Positions 29,897 to 38,093 of a stretch of 64,000 nucleotides of DNA are shown piece by piece. Source of the DNA: Flavobacteriales bacterium. Lineage in GTDB: Bacteria; Bacteroidota; Bacteroidia; UBA10329. The position numbers and the translations under genes are program-made. The stretch lies in NCBI GenBank assembly GCA_016124845.1, contig WGMW01000030.1, positions 45,860 to 109,859 of the forward strand. Reading direction: 5' to 3'. The notes below the pieces were generated by a model. That model made no database searches. It was not told where the DNA came from and saw only the letters and a list, made by a program, of their open reading frames with translations. Every line of letters begins with the position of its first letter. Within the stretch, counting starts at the first letter, position 1.

Positions 29897-30715
29897 TTAG
29901 TTATTGTGAACGTGCACATCCATCTGCGGGAAAGGAATGTTCAATCCGTGCTTATCGAATTCCTTGTAAACGCGCTCGTTCAGATCGAAGAAAACGCCCC
30001 AGTAATCCCCAGACTCAACCCAACCTCGAACCACAAAATTCACGGAGCTGTCGGCCAATTCCTTCACAGCAATAAATGGTGCGGGATCTTTCAGAATTCT
30101 GCTGTCGTCATTCAGCATTCCCATGATCACCTCTTTGGCCTTATCGCAATCATCTCCGTAACCGATGCCAACAACCCAGTCAACCCTTCTGCGCGCTTCC
30201 GTAGAATAATTCACCATGCTGCTCGTTGACAATCCTCCGTTAGGAATGATGATGGTTTTGTTGTCGCCCGTTTTCAATATTGTATTGAATATCTGGATTT
30301 CCTTGACAGAACCAGCGTGTCCCTGAGCTTCGATGAAGTCTCCGACCTTGAACGGTTTGAAAATGAGGATCATCACGCCTCCCGCGAAATTCTGAAGTGT
30401 TCCACTCAATGCCATGCCCACGGCAAGACCTGCTGCACCAAGAACGGCCACAAAAGAGGTCATTTCAATTCCTAACGTTCCCAATGCGCTGATGACCACG
30501 AGAACTTTCAGCGTAATGCTGACCATGCTTCCCAAAAAGCTCTGTAGTGCTGGGTCAAGGTTTCTTTTCTCCATCAGCTTCTTCACCATGTTGCTGATCA
30601 TGCCAGCGATCCAAAGACCTACAACCAGAATCAGAATTCCCATTCCCAGTTTCTGACCGTATTCCATTGCCAATCCTTCCCAATCTGTTCCGTTATCTCC
30701 AAATAGTTCTTTCAT
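29897..30715 (-). CDS. Mechanosensitive channel, MscS family (second of a tandem pair)
   Basis: 272 residues from the ATG at 30715 (MKELFGDNGTDWEG); the frame is open 20 codons upstream but that part is intergenic. It shows the same three-helix MscS layout: pore helix GAAGLAVGMALSGTLQNFAGG, beta domain FKPFKVGDFIEAQGHAGSVKEI, then NGGLSTSSMVNYSTEARRRVDW and an end FPQMDVHVHNN. It is transcribed away from the TetR gene, with the 30-base palindrome 46 bases upstream of its start, so the regulator could control it as well as the exporter. Confidence 0.93.
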   Translation of the reverse strand: MKELFGDNGTDWEGLAMEYGQKLGMGILILVVGLWIAGMISNMVKKLMEKRNLDPALQSFLGSMVSITLKVLVVISALGTLGIEMTSFVAVLGAAGLAVGMALSGTLQNFAGGVMILIFKPFKVGDFIEAQGHAGSVKEIQIFNTILKTGDNKTIIIPNGGLSTSSMVNYSTEARRRVDWVVGIGYGDDCDKAKEVIMGMLNDDSRILKDPAPFIAVKELADSSVNFVVRGWVESGDYWGVFFDLNERVYKEFDKHGLNIPFPQMDVHVHNN

Positions 30716-30760
30716 CGTGTGTGATTTTGATTCTGCTTCCAAAGGAACTAAAAATGAAAA

Positions 30761-30790
30761 ATTTGATTTAAACATTTGTTTAAATCAAAT
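30761..30790. promoter_or_regulatory. Perfect palindrome, probable TetR operator
   Basis: Two perfect 13-base arms (ATTTGATTTAAAC and GTTTAAATCAAAT) around a 4-base centre, in the 99-base gap between mscS and the tetR gene, which diverge. TTTG at 30775-30778 and CACCTTTG at 30799-30806 resemble -33 and -7 elements of the Bacteroidota type, 20 bases apart, so binding here would block the tetR-exporter promoter. Autorepression is the inferred mode. Confidence 0.75.
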
Positions 30791-30814
30791 GATTAACACA
30801 CCTTTGCTGGCGCA

Positions 30815-31423
30815 ATGAGTGAAAAAGACCTCGATACGGCCAATAAGATCAAGCAAGCAGCAAGCACGCTTTTTTTGGAGAAGGGTTTCGGAAGGACCAC
30901 CACAAGAGATATTGCCTCATCCGCAGGGGTCAACCTCGCGTTGGTCAACTATTATTTCCGCAGCAAGGAGGAGCTGTTCAAAACGATCATGCTCGAAACG
31001 GTGCAGGGTTTTATCGGGCAGCTTCACGTGCTGATGAACGATGGTCACACGTTTGAGGAGAAGGTCGAACTGTTCGTAAGCAACTACACCGAACTGCTGA
31101 AAAAACGCCCCGACCTGCCCATTTTCATGTTGAGCGAAATAAGGAACCATCCAGAAGAGATGGCGGAACGATTAGGTATCGAACAGATAATTAAAGAGGC
31201 CAAGTTCTTTCAGGAATTGGCGCAACGTTGTCCAGACGGGATGCATCCCGTCCACCTGTTCATGAACCTCATTTCCATGACCGTTTTCCCATTCATTGGA
31301 AGGCCGATCGTCATGGCAGGCACGGGAATGGATTCCGAAACCTATACAATGATGATGGAGCAGCGCAAACAACTGGTGCCGCAGTGGTTTCTCGGCATGT
31401 TAAAACCGCAAAACGAAGGATGA
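30815..31423 (+). CDS. TetR/AcrR-family transcriptional regulator
   Basis: 202 residues. The N-terminal helix-turn-helix is clear: IKQAASTLFLEKGFGRTTTRDIASSAGVNLALVNYYFRSKEELF (about 12-55, read in pieces), with GFGRTTTRDIA and LVNYYFRSKEELF as the usual TetR blocks. The C-terminal ligand/dimer domain is unassigned. It begins 24 bases after a perfect palindrome that is a good operator candidate. Its stop overlaps the start of the TolC gene, so it is co-transcribed with the exporter; the arrangement resembles E. coli cecR (ybiH) upstream of ybhGFSR. The ligand is unknown. Confidence 0.92.
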   Translation: MSEKDLDTANKIKQAASTLFLEKGFGRTTTRDIASSAGVNLALVNYYFRSKEELFKTIMLETVQGFIGQLHVLMNDGHTFEEKVELFVSNYTELLKKRPDLPIFMLSEIRNHPEEMAERLGIEQIIKEAKFFQELAQRCPDGMHPVHLFMNLISMTVFPFIGRPIVMAGTGMDSETYTMMMEQRKQLVPQWFLGMLKPQNEG

Positions 31424-32697
31424 TGAAACGACATTTTTCCATCGCAATTCTATTCTTGCTATTGGCTTTTTCCGGTCAGCTGCAAGCGCAGAAATTGAAC
31501 CTGTACGCCTGTTTGGACAGTGCCGAACAGCACATGCCGTTGCTTCGGCAGCAGCCGATCATGGCGGAAATTCTCGACAACAAGTTGAAAACCTACAACC
31601 GCAGTTACCTGCCGATGGTCACCGCCAACGGACAGGCTTCCTATCAATCGAATGTGCCTGAGTTGCCGTTCTCGTTTCCTGGCGTTCCATCGCTGGATAT
31701 TCCAAAATTCCAGTACCGAGGCTATTTGGAATTGTACCAGCCCGTGTTCGATGCGGGTGTTTCGGGAGCGCAGAAAGTGGCCGAAAAGGCACAGAACGAA
31801 GTTTCGCTGAAAGTGTTGGAAGTAGGCCTTTCGGAGTACAAAAAGCAAGTGGCGCAACTCTACTTCCAGATGCTGTTGGTGGATGATCAACTGAATATCA
31901 TTTCCAAAACGCTGACGCTGATGTCAGAGCGCGAAGGCGTGTTGGAAGCGGCCCTCGAAAATGGGGTTGCGCAGCAGAACGACCTGCTCAAATTGCAAAG
32001 TGAAATTCTCGGTCAGGAGAAGAAACAATTGGAACTGGAAAGCGCACGCGAAAGCGGCATGGAAGTGTTGCAACTGCTCACAGGAATTGAAACAAAAGGC
32101 CGCGAGTTGGAAGTTCCCGTCATTCAAACAGCCATCGATTACGCTTACGCGGACAACCTCGAACTGCAACTGATCAGTACCAAACAGAAAGGGTTGATGG
32201 CGACTGAAAAACTCCTGAAAGCAAAGCGGTTGCCACGTATCAATGTGTTCGGCCAAGCAGGTTACGGCTCGCCCAATCCTTACAATTTCTTCAAAAAGGA
32301 TCTGAGTCCTTTTGGAATGGTCGGTCTAAAGGCTACATGGAACATTTGGGATTGGGGAAAAACCTCGCTCGAAAGGAAAAATCTGCGATTAAGCAGTCGC
32401 TTGATGGAGGAACAACAGAGCCAAAAGGAAGTGGAGGTTGAAAGCAAGATCGCGCGGATGCGTAGCGAAAGTGAGAAGCTGACCAAAGCGCTGGAGTGGG
32501 ACGAGAAAATGTACAGCCTGCGTTCACAGATCCGTGAAAACGCGGAAGTACAAGTTGAAGAAGGTGTGATCACTTCGATGGATTATCTGGATGAAGTTCT
32601 GGCCGAGCAACTGGCCGAACTCACACGAAGTGTCGATCAGGTGAGCCTTTACCAGAACCAGATCATGCTGCAATTCGAAACAGGCGTATTGAAATGA
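31420..32697 (+). CDS. TolC-family outer membrane efflux protein
   Basis: 425 residues from ATG at 31420 (a second ATG at 31423 is equally possible); the frame is open further upstream but only inside tetR. A signal peptide is visible (ILFLLLAFSGQLQAQ). The mature part has the duplicated helix-rich pattern of TolC-like channels, with VFDAGVSGAQKVAEKAQNEVSLKVLEVG and WDWGKTSLERKNLRLSSRLMEEQQ as the paired segments. It forms an outer-membrane tunnel for the exporter encoded downstream. Translation is coupled to tetR (overlap) and to the HlyD-like gene (4-base overlap). Confidence 0.9.
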   Translation: MMKRHFSIAILFLLLAFSGQLQAQKLNLYACLDSAEQHMPLLRQQPIMAEILDNKLKTYNRSYLPMVTANGQASYQSNVPELPFSFPGVPSLDIPKFQYRGYLELYQPVFDAGVSGAQKVAEKAQNEVSLKVLEVGLSEYKKQVAQLYFQMLLVDDQLNIISKTLTLMSEREGVLEAALENGVAQQNDLLKLQSEILGQEKKQLELESARESGMEVLQLLTGIETKGRELEVPVIQTAIDYAYADNLELQLISTKQKGLMATEKLLKAKRLPRINVFGQAGYGSPNPYNFFKKDLSPFGMVGLKATWNIWDWGKTSLERKNLRLSSRLMEEQQSQKEVEVESKIARMRSESEKLTKALEWDEKMYSLRSQIRENAEVQVEEGVITSMDYLDEVLAEQLAELTRSVDQVSLYQNQIMLQFETGVLK

Positions 32698-33614
32698 ACC
32701 ACAAAACAACAATTCCGATGAAAAACGCATTTCTGATGTTTTCCCTTTTGGGTCTGCTGGCGGGCTGCATGGGCAATGGCGACAAGGCCGATGCCTATGG
32801 GAATTTCGAAACTGATGAGTTGACCGTAAGTGCCGAAACCAGCGGCAAACTCTTGGTTTTCAATGTCGAAGAAGGACAAACGTTAAAAGCGAGCGACCTC
32901 GTGGCTGTTGTCGATACCACGCAGCTTTACCTGAAGAAAATGCAGGTACAAGCAAGCATTGCGGCCGTGCGAAAGAAACTTCCTAACGAAGCCGCTCAAT
33001 TGGCCGTTTTCGACCAGCGGATGGAAAAGCTCAACACGGAGATCATCCGCATTGGCAAGTTGGTCGAAGCAAATGCCGCTCCATCCAAACAATTGGACGA
33101 CCTCAAAGCCGAACTGGACGTAACCATGAAGCAGCGTTTGGCCACCGCTTCCACGCTCGGAACACAAACGCAGGGAATGTTGGCCGAAATCGACCCGATG
33201 CGTTTCCAATTGATGCAGATCGAAGATCAACTTCGAAAATCCTACATCTACAATCCGATAAACGGAACAGTGCTTACAACACTTGCCAAGGCCAGCGAAC
33301 TCACGATGCAGGGAAGGCCATTGTACAAAATTGCCTCGCTCGATCCATTGACCTTGCGCGCTTACGTGAGCGAAGACATGCTCAGTCAGGTGAAAATTGG
33401 CGATAAAGTGACGGTGAACACCGATGCTTCTGATGGCACCATGAAATCTTCGGAAGGAACCGTGACGTGGATCAGTAGCGAGGCGGAATTCACGCCCAAG
33501 ATCATCCAAACCCGTGATGAAAGAACAACGCAGGTTTACGCCATGAAAATTGATGTGCCGAATGATGGAAGCCTGAAAATCGGTATGCCTGCGGAAGTAG
33601 AATTCGGCAATTGA
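32694..33614 (+). CDS. HlyD-family periplasmic adaptor (membrane fusion protein)
   Basis: 306 residues. A lipoprotein signal (FSLLGLLAGCMGN) suggests anchoring by lipid rather than a helix. It has a biotinyl-lipoyl-like half near residue 40-65 (VSAETSGKLLVFNVEEGQTLKASDLVAVVD), a helical hairpin (about 85-165), the returning half SYIYNPINGTVLTTLAKASELTMQGRPLYKIASL, and a beta-barrel part. It would connect the inner-membrane permeases with the TolC channel, as YbhG does in E. coli. Start at 32694 overlaps the TolC stop; ATG at 32718 is an alternative. A family B repeat lies between this gene and the next. Confidence 0.9.
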   Translation: MNHKTTIPMKNAFLMFSLLGLLAGCMGNGDKADAYGNFETDELTVSAETSGKLLVFNVEEGQTLKASDLVAVVDTTQLYLKKMQVQASIAAVRKKLPNEAAQLAVFDQRMEKLNTEIIRIGKLVEANAAPSKQLDDLKAELDVTMKQRLATASTLGTQTQGMLAEIDPMRFQLMQIEDQLRKSYIYNPINGTVLTTLAKASELTMQGRPLYKIASLDPLTLRAYVSEDMLSQVKIGDKVTVNTDASDGTMKSSEGTVTWISSEAEFTPKIIQTRDERTTQVYAMKIDVPNDGSLKIGMPAEVEFGN

Positions 33615-33626
33615 CAACATGAATTA

Positions 33627-33708
33627 GCCACAGATTCACAGATTTTCTCAGATGAAAAAGGATAAAATAATCTGTGTCGAAATCTGCGTTAATCCGTGCA
33701 TCTGTGGC
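33627..33708. repeat. Family B repeat (copy B1)
   Basis: An imperfect inverted repeat of 82 bases with ends GCCACAGATTCACAGATT and, at the other side, ATCTGTGGC, including AATCTGCGTTAATCCGTGC. It fills most of the 121-base gap between the HlyD and ABC ATPase genes of one operon. Related copies lie at 40824-40912 and, as a half-copy, at 47229-47268. Confidence 0.75.
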
Positions 33709-33735
33709 CATAAAATGTCTTTAAGAGCATAAATT

Positions 33736-34656
33736 TTGAAACCCGCCATTTCCATACAGAACCTGAGCAAATCGTACGGAAACGTACAAGCACTGAAGGA
33801 CATCAGTTTTGAGGTGCAGCAGGGTGAACTGTTCGGGCTTATTGGTCCGGACGGGGCAGGAAAAAGCACGCTGTATCGCATTCTTACAACGCTTCTTTTG
33901 GCCGACCAAGGCAAGGCCGAAGTGATGGGTTTGGACGTGATGGATGACTTCCGCGAGATTCGCAATCGTATCGGTTACATGCCAGGTCGGTTCTCGCTTT
34001 ATCAGGATTTGACGGTTGAAGAAAACCTTGATTTTTTCGCCACCATTTTCGGAACCACCATCGAAGCCAATTACGAATTGGTGAAGGACATTTACGTGCA
34101 ACTCGAACCGTTCAAAACCCGTCCTGCGGGCAAGCTGAGCGGTGGCATGAAGCAGAAACTCGCGCTTTGCTGCGCGCTCATTCACAAACCGGAAGTGCTC
34201 TTTTTGGATGAGCCGACCACAGGCGTGGATCCTGTGAGCCGCAAGGAATTTTGGCAGATGCTGAAACGCCTCAAGGATCAAGGAATCGCTATTCTGGTGA
34301 GTACGCCTTACATGGACGAGGCCGCGCTTTGTGACCGCATCGCGATGATCCAAAAGGGCGAAATTCTCAGCATCGCATCGCCCGAAAGCATCAACGAAAG
34401 CTTCCATGGAACGCTGGTGGCCATGAAAAGCCAGCACATGTACGAATTGCTTTTGGCGCTTCGCAACCATCCGAAAGTGGCCAGTTGTTATGCCTTTGGT
34501 GAGTTCTTGAACGCCACATTGGCGGATGGCGAAACCGATTGGAAACCCATCGCGCAAGACATCCGAGACAAAGGCTTTGACGACCTCGTGGCAAAGGATG
34601 CGCAAGTAGGAATTGAGAACGTTTTCATGCAATTGCTAAAGACGGCCGAGGCATGA
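33736..34656 (+). CDS. ABC exporter ATPase 1 (YbhF-like, N-terminal half)
   Basis: 306 residues, starting at TTG 33736 (MKPAISIQNLSKSYGN), because no ATG fits. Walker A is GPDGAGKST (about 38-46), the signature LSGGMKQKLALC (about 135-146), and Walker B VLFLDEPTTGVD (about 155-166). The C-terminal 80 residues are the usual accessory part of drug-export ATPases. A second ATPase gene follows with a 4-base overlap. In E. coli YbhF the two ATPase domains are fused; here they are separate genes. It powers the downstream ABC-2 permeases. The substrate is unknown. Confidence 0.9.
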   Translation: MKPAISIQNLSKSYGNVQALKDISFEVQQGELFGLIGPDGAGKSTLYRILTTLLLADQGKAEVMGLDVMDDFREIRNRIGYMPGRFSLYQDLTVEENLDFFATIFGTTIEANYELVKDIYVQLEPFKTRPAGKLSGGMKQKLALCCALIHKPEVLFLDEPTTGVDPVSRKEFWQMLKRLKDQGIAILVSTPYMDEAALCDRIAMIQKGEILSIASPESINESFHGTLVAMKSQHMYELLLALRNHPKVASCYAFGEFLNATLADGETDWKPIAQDIRDKGFDDLVAKDAQVGIENVFMQLLKTAEA

Positions 34657-35390
34657 GCGAGAAGGTGATCATAGCGGAAAACCTGACACGCAAATTCGGT
34701 GATTTCGTGGCGGTGAATGCCGTTTCGTTCGAAGTGAGCAAAGGAGAGATTTTTGGGTTTCTCGGTGCAAATGGAGCTGGCAAAACAACTGCCATGCGCA
34801 TGCTCTGCGGTCTGCTGGAACCGACCTCAGGAAAGGCCTCGGTTTCGGGTTTCGACATCGCAACGCAGACCGAAAAAGTGAAGCAGCACATCGGCTACAT
34901 GAGCCAGAAATTCAGTATGTACGAAGACCTCACCGTGAAGGAGAATTTCCTGTTTTACGGAGGAGTTTACGGTCTGAAATGCAAGGTGATCATGGAGCGG
35001 CTGGACATGATGCTCGGACTGATGCAACTGCGTGATGAGATGAACTCGTTGGTCGGTTCGCTGCCACTCGGTTGGAAGCAGAAACTGAGCTTTTCGCTGG
35101 CCACACTCCATCAGCCCAGCATCATCTTTTTGGACGAGCCGACAGGTGGTGTGGACCCGATCACACGCAGGCAATTCTGGGACATGATCTATGAGGCGGC
35201 ACACGATGGCGTGACCATTTTCGTGACCACGCATTACATGGATGAGGCCGAATATTGCGACCGCGTCAGCATCATGGTCGATGGCGTGATTGAAGCGCTT
35301 GATAGCCCCGAAAACCTCCGAAAATCGTTTAACGCAGAAAGTATGGATGCAGTGTTCCAAGAACTGGCGCGCGGCACCTCAACGAAATGA
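34653..35390 (+). CDS. ABC exporter ATPase 2 (YbhF-like, C-terminal half)
   Basis: 245 residues. Walker A is GANGAGKTT (about 35-43) and Walker B IIFLDEPTGGVD (about 155-166). The signature is altered: where LSGGQ should be there is SLPLGWKQKL (about 137-146). This LPLGW variant is, as I recall, also found in the second domain of YbhF-type ATPases, so it probably reflects an asymmetric heterodimer, not a dead gene. The gene overlaps ATPase 1 by 4 bases and ends at a stop that is followed, 2 bases later, by a family A repeat. Confidence 0.9.
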   Translation: MSEKVIIAENLTRKFGDFVAVNAVSFEVSKGEIFGFLGANGAGKTTAMRMLCGLLEPTSGKASVSGFDIATQTEKVKQHIGYMSQKFSMYEDLTVKENFLFYGGVYGLKCKVIMERLDMMLGLMQLRDEMNSLVGSLPLGWKQKLSFSLATLHQPSIIFLDEPTGGVDPITRRQFWDMIYEAAHDGVTIFVTTHYMDEAEYCDRVSIMVDGVIEALDSPENLRKSFNAESMDAVFQELARGTSTK

Positions 35391-35424
35391 AAAGCCCCCT
35401 AAATCCCCCGAAGGGGACAGATGA
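35391..35424. repeat. Family A repeat (copy A3a), partial
   Basis: AGCCCCCTAAATCCCCC followed by GAAGGGGAC, one half of the element. It begins 2 bases after the stop codon of ABC ATPase 2. Its first bases match the end of copy A2. Confidence 0.75.
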
Positions 35425-35465
35425 AAACAAAATGAGCAGGTTTGTAAGACGTATGAAAGAGAAAT

Positions 35466-35625
35466 TGACCCCCTCGTCCGCCTCAGGCGGACACTCCCCC
35501 TTTCGAAGGGGAGAGTTGGTGCAGGACTCTAACGTTGAAGCGGAGAATCCACTCTCCCCTTTGGGGAGATGCCGAAGGCAGTGGGGTTTGCTCCCCTCCT
35601 TGAAAGGAGGGGTTGGGGGTGGTCA
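35466..35625. repeat. Family A repeat (copy A3b), TGACC-ended compound element
   Basis: About 160 bases with inverted ends (TTGACCCCC and GGTCA) and several hairpins: GTCCGCC-TCA-GGCGGAC, CCCCCTTTCGAAGGGG, CTCCCC-TTT-GGGGAG, and CCCCTCCTT-GAAAGGAGGGG. It occupies most of the 309-base gap between ATPase 2 and the first permease, two genes that would otherwise be adjacent. A frame of about 100 codons can be read through it, but it is repeat sequence with no protein-like pattern. After it comes only a short leader (35626-35699). Confidence 0.8.
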
Positions 35626-35699
35626 TTTTCCTTTGCACAGAATGATGACGGGGGATTTTGGATTGGATAGAGAAATGAAAAACGCATCGGGAAACTGAA

Positions 35700-36809
35700 A
35701 TGAAGCAGTACCTCGCCTTCGTGAAGAAAGAATTTCGGCACATTCTGCGCGACAAACGCACGCTGCTGATCCTGTTCGGAATGCCTATTGCGCAAATTCT
35801 GATCTTCGGTTTTGCGCTGAACAATGAGGTCGAAAATGCGGGCGTGGCGATCTATGACATGGCGGGCGATTACGAGAGCGAATTGCTTCAGCAGCGCATC
35901 GAGAATTCAGAGCAGTTCTTTATTGAGGCGGAGTGTGAGAACACGGATTGCATCGAAGATGCATTTCGCCAGAACAGAGCGCGATTGGGAATTATCATTC
36001 CTGCGCATTTCGGGCAAGACCTTCTGAATGGCGAAAAACCACAGATCAAGATTGTCAGCGATGCCAGCGACCCGAACCAAGCGCAGGTACTCACATCGTA
36101 CGCCACTGCCATCATTCTCACACATGTAAAAGGTCGCGCCAACGTTGTTCAGGAAGCACCGCTGGTTTCGGCCATTCCGCGTATGATCTTCAATCCCGAA
36201 CTGAAAGCGGTTTACATGTTCGTTCCAGGTGTGATGGGATTGATTCTGCTGCTGGTCGGTGCGATGATGACCTCTCTCACCATCGCCCGTGAAAAGGAAC
36301 TCGGAACGATGGAACTTTTATTGGTTTCACCGCTGCATTCGTGGCACATCATTTTCGGAAAGGTCACGCCTTATTGGCTGCTCAGTTTCACCAACGCGAT
36401 GATCATCGTTTCGCTCGGAATTATCGTTTTCGATATGCCGATGAACGGTTCGGTGGCGCTGTTGATAGGTAGTTGTCTACTGTTCAGCCTTACCGCGCTG
36501 GCTTTGGGAATTTTCATTTCATCGCGCGCCAATTCGCAGATGGTGGCCATGTTCGCTTCCATGATGGGGCTGTTACTTCCGACCATCCTCCTCAGCGGCT
36601 TCATTTTCCCGATTGAGAACATGCCGCTGGTGCTTCAAGTGGTATCCAATATCATTCCTGCCAAGTGGTTCATCATGCTTATCAAAGGGCTGATGATCAA
36701 AGGTTCGGGCATGAATGTGATCTGGAAACCCGTGGCCGTGCTCACATTCATCATGCTGTTTCTGGCCGTGGCCGCCACAAAAAGCGTCAAACCAAGATTG
36801 AACGGATGA
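35700..36809 (+). CDS. ABC-2 type permease 1 (YbhS-like)
   Basis: 369 residues. It begins YLAFVKKEFRHILRDKRTLLILFGMPIAQILIFGFAL, the N-terminal helix of ABC-2 permeases. A large periplasmic domain (about 40-170) follows, then five membrane helices (about 175-365) with the family block AREKELGTMELLLVSPL (about 198-214), plus SGFIFPIENMPLVLQ. It pairs with permease 2, whose start overlaps its stop. Similar to E. coli YbhS. The exported compound is unknown. Confidence 0.92.
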   Translation: MKQYLAFVKKEFRHILRDKRTLLILFGMPIAQILIFGFALNNEVENAGVAIYDMAGDYESELLQQRIENSEQFFIEAECENTDCIEDAFRQNRARLGIIIPAHFGQDLLNGEKPQIKIVSDASDPNQAQVLTSYATAIILTHVKGRANVVQEAPLVSAIPRMIFNPELKAVYMFVPGVMGLILLLVGAMMTSLTIAREKELGTMELLLVSPLHSWHIIFGKVTPYWLLSFTNAMIIVSLGIIVFDMPMNGSVALLIGSCLLFSLTALALGIFISSRANSQMVAMFASMMGLLLPTILLSGFIFPIENMPLVLQVVSNIIPAKWFIMLIKGLMIKGSGMNVIWKPVAVLTFIMLFLAVAATKSVKPRLNG

Positions 36810-37924
36810 GTGCGCTGCCACATATCATCCGCAAGGAATTCCGCCAGATCAGTCGGAACAAGGTGATGATCCCGCTGCTGTTTCTGATGCCGATCGTGCA
36901 GCTAATTGTGCTGAGCTACGCAGCCGATTTTGAAGTGAAGAATGTCAACATGGCGATTGTCGATCTTGACAAAAGTGTCACTTCGCAACGGCTCATCAAC
37001 AAGTTCACTTCGTCTGGTTATTTCAGTCTTGTTGGGAGTTTTTCGAATGCGGAAGAAGCGATGCTTGAACTCGAGAAGGACGAAACGGACATGATCCTTT
37101 GCGTTCCGAAAGACCTTGATGCCGACCTGAGCGATATGCAGCCTGTGAAGGTGCAACTGCTACTCAACGCGGTGAACAACCAGAAAGCAGGAATTGCCAG
37201 CAATTATAGCATGCAAGTGATCAATGCGTTCAATGCTGACCGTTTCAAGAACATTTCGCTCCCTGCGGGAATCGCACCGCTTACAGTTGACATCCGAGAA
37301 TCGTACTGGTACAACAGCGATCTGAATTACAAAGTGTTTATGGTGCCCGGCATTCTGGCCATTCTGGTAACGATGCTCACGGCTTTTCTCAGCAGCATCA
37401 ACATCATCCGCGAACGCGAAATGGGTACCATCGAGCAGCTCAACGTCACGCCTATCACCAAGTTTGAATTCATTCTTGGAAAGATCATTCCGTTCTGGAT
37501 CATCGGCATGTTCGTAATGAGTTTCGGGTTGGTAATCGCCTACCTTTTGTTCGGAATCACAACCGCAGGAAGCGTGCTAACGCTTTACGCCTTCCTTGCC
37601 ATCTACCTGATTGCCATTCTCGGTATCGGCATTCTCATCAGCACCATTACCGAAACACAACAACAGGCCATGTTCGTTACGTGGTTCTTCTTGGTGATCT
37701 TCCTGCTGCTCAGCGGCCTGTTCACACCCGTTGACAGCATCCCAGAATGGGCGAAGATCTTCAACCTCTTCAACCCGATCAAGTACTTCGTGGAAGTGAT
37801 GCGGATGGTGATGCTCAAAGCCAGCACGTTCTCCGATATCCAACATCATTTTATGGTGATGTGCGGTTTTGCCGTGGCCTACAACTTGCTTGCTGTGAGA
37901 AGCTATCGCAAGACGAGTGGTTGA
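36806..37924 (+). CDS. ABC-2 type permease 2 (YbhR-like)
   Basis: 372 residues from the ATG at 36806, which overlaps the previous stop by 4 bases; the frame is open further up but inside permease 1. The N-terminal part is HIIRKEFRQISRNKVMIPLLFLMPIVQLIVL. A periplasmic domain (about 35-170) precedes five to six membrane helices, with REREMGTIEQLNVTPI (about 200-215) and LSGLFTPVDSIPEWAKIFNLFNPIKYF. It is a paralogue of permease 1 and would form the heterodimeric transmembrane part of the exporter. It is the last gene of the operon; a tRNA gene follows. Confidence 0.92.
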   Translation: MSALPHIIRKEFRQISRNKVMIPLLFLMPIVQLIVLSYAADFEVKNVNMAIVDLDKSVTSQRLINKFTSSGYFSLVGSFSNAEEAMLELEKDETDMILCVPKDLDADLSDMQPVKVQLLLNAVNNQKAGIASNYSMQVINAFNADRFKNISLPAGIAPLTVDIRESYWYNSDLNYKVFMVPGILAILVTMLTAFLSSINIIREREMGTIEQLNVTPITKFEFILGKIIPFWIIGMFVMSFGLVIAYLLFGITTAGSVLTLYAFLAIYLIAILGIGILISTITETQQQAMFVTWFFLVIFLLLSGLFTPVDSIPEWAKIFNLFNPIKYFVEVMRMVMLKASTFSDIQHHFMVMCGFAVAYNLLAVRSYRKTSG

Positions 37925-37938
37925 CGAAATTTTTCTGC

Positions 37939-37968
37939 TTGTACAATCCAAAAGCTTATTTACATTTG
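37939..37968 (+). promoter_or_regulatory. Promoter of tRNA-Val
   Basis: TTG (37939-37941), a 19-base spacer, then TACATTTG (37961-37968), a textbook match to the Bacteroidota promoter TTG-N19-TAnnTTTG. The tRNA begins 14 bases later. Confidence 0.8.
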
Positions 37969-37981
37969 CAGCCCCGAATTC

Positions 37982-38059
37982 GGGAAATTAGCTCAGTTGG
38001 TTCAGAGCACCTCGTTTACACCGAGGGGGTCGGGGGTTCGAATCCCTCATTTCCCACCA
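37982..38059 (+). tRNA. tRNA-Val (anticodon UAC)
   Basis: 78 bases including an encoded 3' CCA. The acceptor stem is GGGAAAT paired with ATTTCCC, the D arm GCTC-loop-GAGC, the anticodon arm CCTCG-TTTACAC-CGAGG with anticodon TAC, and the T arm GGGGG-TTCGAAT-CCCTC. All four arms close (one G-U in the T arm). It has its own promoter and is followed by a terminator. Confidence 0.95.
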
Positions 38060-38062
38060 GAG

Positions 38063-38090
38063 AAAGCCGTTCATATTGAACGGCTTTTTT
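38063..38090 (+). terminator. Intrinsic terminator after tRNA-Val
   Basis: An 11-bp perfect stem (AAAGCCGTTCA / TGAACGGCTTT, loop TAT) followed by TTT, 3 bases after the tRNA CCA. The hairpin lies 4 bases beyond the stop of the convergent folC gene and might also stop that transcript, although the T-tract favours the plus strand. Confidence 0.8.
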
Positions 38091-38093
38091 GTT

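Noticed and set aside
35387..35698. A frame of about 100 codons in the gap after ABC ATPase 2
   Set aside because: It reads straight through family A repeats, has no protein-like composition, and starts with the tail of the previous gene. It is repeat sequence.
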